Source: a bacterium
GTDB taxonomy: Bacteria; Desulfobacterota; Anaeroferrophillalia; Anaeroferrophillales; Tharpellaceae
Reading direction: 5' to 3'
Assembly (NCBI GenBank): GCA_029935295.1
Contig: JAOZKP010000185.1
Span: 1 to 5,915 of the forward strand
DNA: 5,915 nucleotides
Position 1 is the stretch's first letter. Each line of letters begins with the position of its first letter. This document shows, one piece after another, positions 5,786-5,915 of the stretch. The notes under the pieces were generated by a model. That model was not told where the DNA came from. It made no database searches and saw only the letters and a list, made by a program, of their open reading frames with translations. Both the position numbers and the translations under genes were made by a program.

Positions 5786-5915
5786 CTTTTTCGTTCCTTA
5801 ATGCGATAATTCAAGAGATTAATGATTTTTTGGGCGATTTTTGGTCGCACGCTTAAGTAAACTTTCAGGTGGGGCCTGATAGCACGACTTGGCAATTATG
5901 TCTATATCTGATTTT
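5786..5915 (-). promoter_or_regulatory. Leader/upstream region of the oxidoreductase operon
   Basis: These 130 bases should hold at least part of the promoter and leader. The Shine-Dalgarno AAGGAA (5794-5799) is clear. A small hairpin (TCAGG 5865-5869 with CCTGA 5875-5879, 5-nt loop) is present. I cannot pick out a convincing sigma-70 or sigma-54 promoter or a ModE-type palindrome. No coding sequence is evident, and the next gene lies beyond the window. Confidence 0.4.

Noticed and set aside
5871..5897. Sigma-54-like sequence on the plus strand (TAGCACG then TGGCA)
   Set aside because: The spacer is one base short of the consensus and the -24 element has a mismatch. It points rightwards, away from the operon, with no gene visible downstream.

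Overview
The window looks like a chromosomal segment of a Gram-negative anaerobe. An outer-membrane beta-barrel ending in Phe shows the outer membrane. A large tungsten/molybdenum aldehyde:ferredoxin oxidoreductase (AOR) family enzyme points to strict anaerobic metabolism. The AOR subfamily, the HTH plus periplasmic-binding-like regulator and the general sequence style suggest Desulfobacterota (former Deltaproteobacteria). That assignment is inference from protein style; there is no rRNA or other phylogenetic marker here.

Layout. The plus strand carries only the 3' end of a porin-like gene (1-488), closed by a strong intrinsic terminator (521-565). Everything else reads leftwards on the minus strand. 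From right to left: a short leader (5786-5915), the 719-residue AOR-family oxidoreductase (3626-5785), a regulator with an excisionase-type HTH and a PBP-like ligand domain (2723-3601), a 133-bp AT-rich gap, a PEMT/ICMT-like integral membrane methyltransferase (2017-2589), a 174-bp leader rich in repeats (1843-2016), and a MATE efflux transporter (574-1842 by canonical start) that converges on the porin gene.

How the genes fit together. The oxidoreductase and regulator are 24 bp apart and almost certainly form one operon. The regulator's ligand domain belongs to a family related to molybdate/tungstate-type binding proteins, so sensing of the metal or pterin cofactor supply of the adjacent enzyme is a reasonable hypothesis. 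The methyltransferase and MATE genes look like a separate membrane-protein pair with no evident link to the AOR.

The most unusual spot is the 5' end of the MATE gene. The conserved MATE N-terminus continues 23 codons beyond the first canonical start. It begins where an ATA codon sits 7 nt after a GAAGG Shine-Dalgarno sequence, right beside a run of degenerate GGGTGAA repeats and a 10-bp inverted repeat. This could be a lost start codon, a non-canonical start, or disruption by a small dispersed repeat. I did not find a clearly new multi-gene system. The rest is recognisable family content with some variant motifs.
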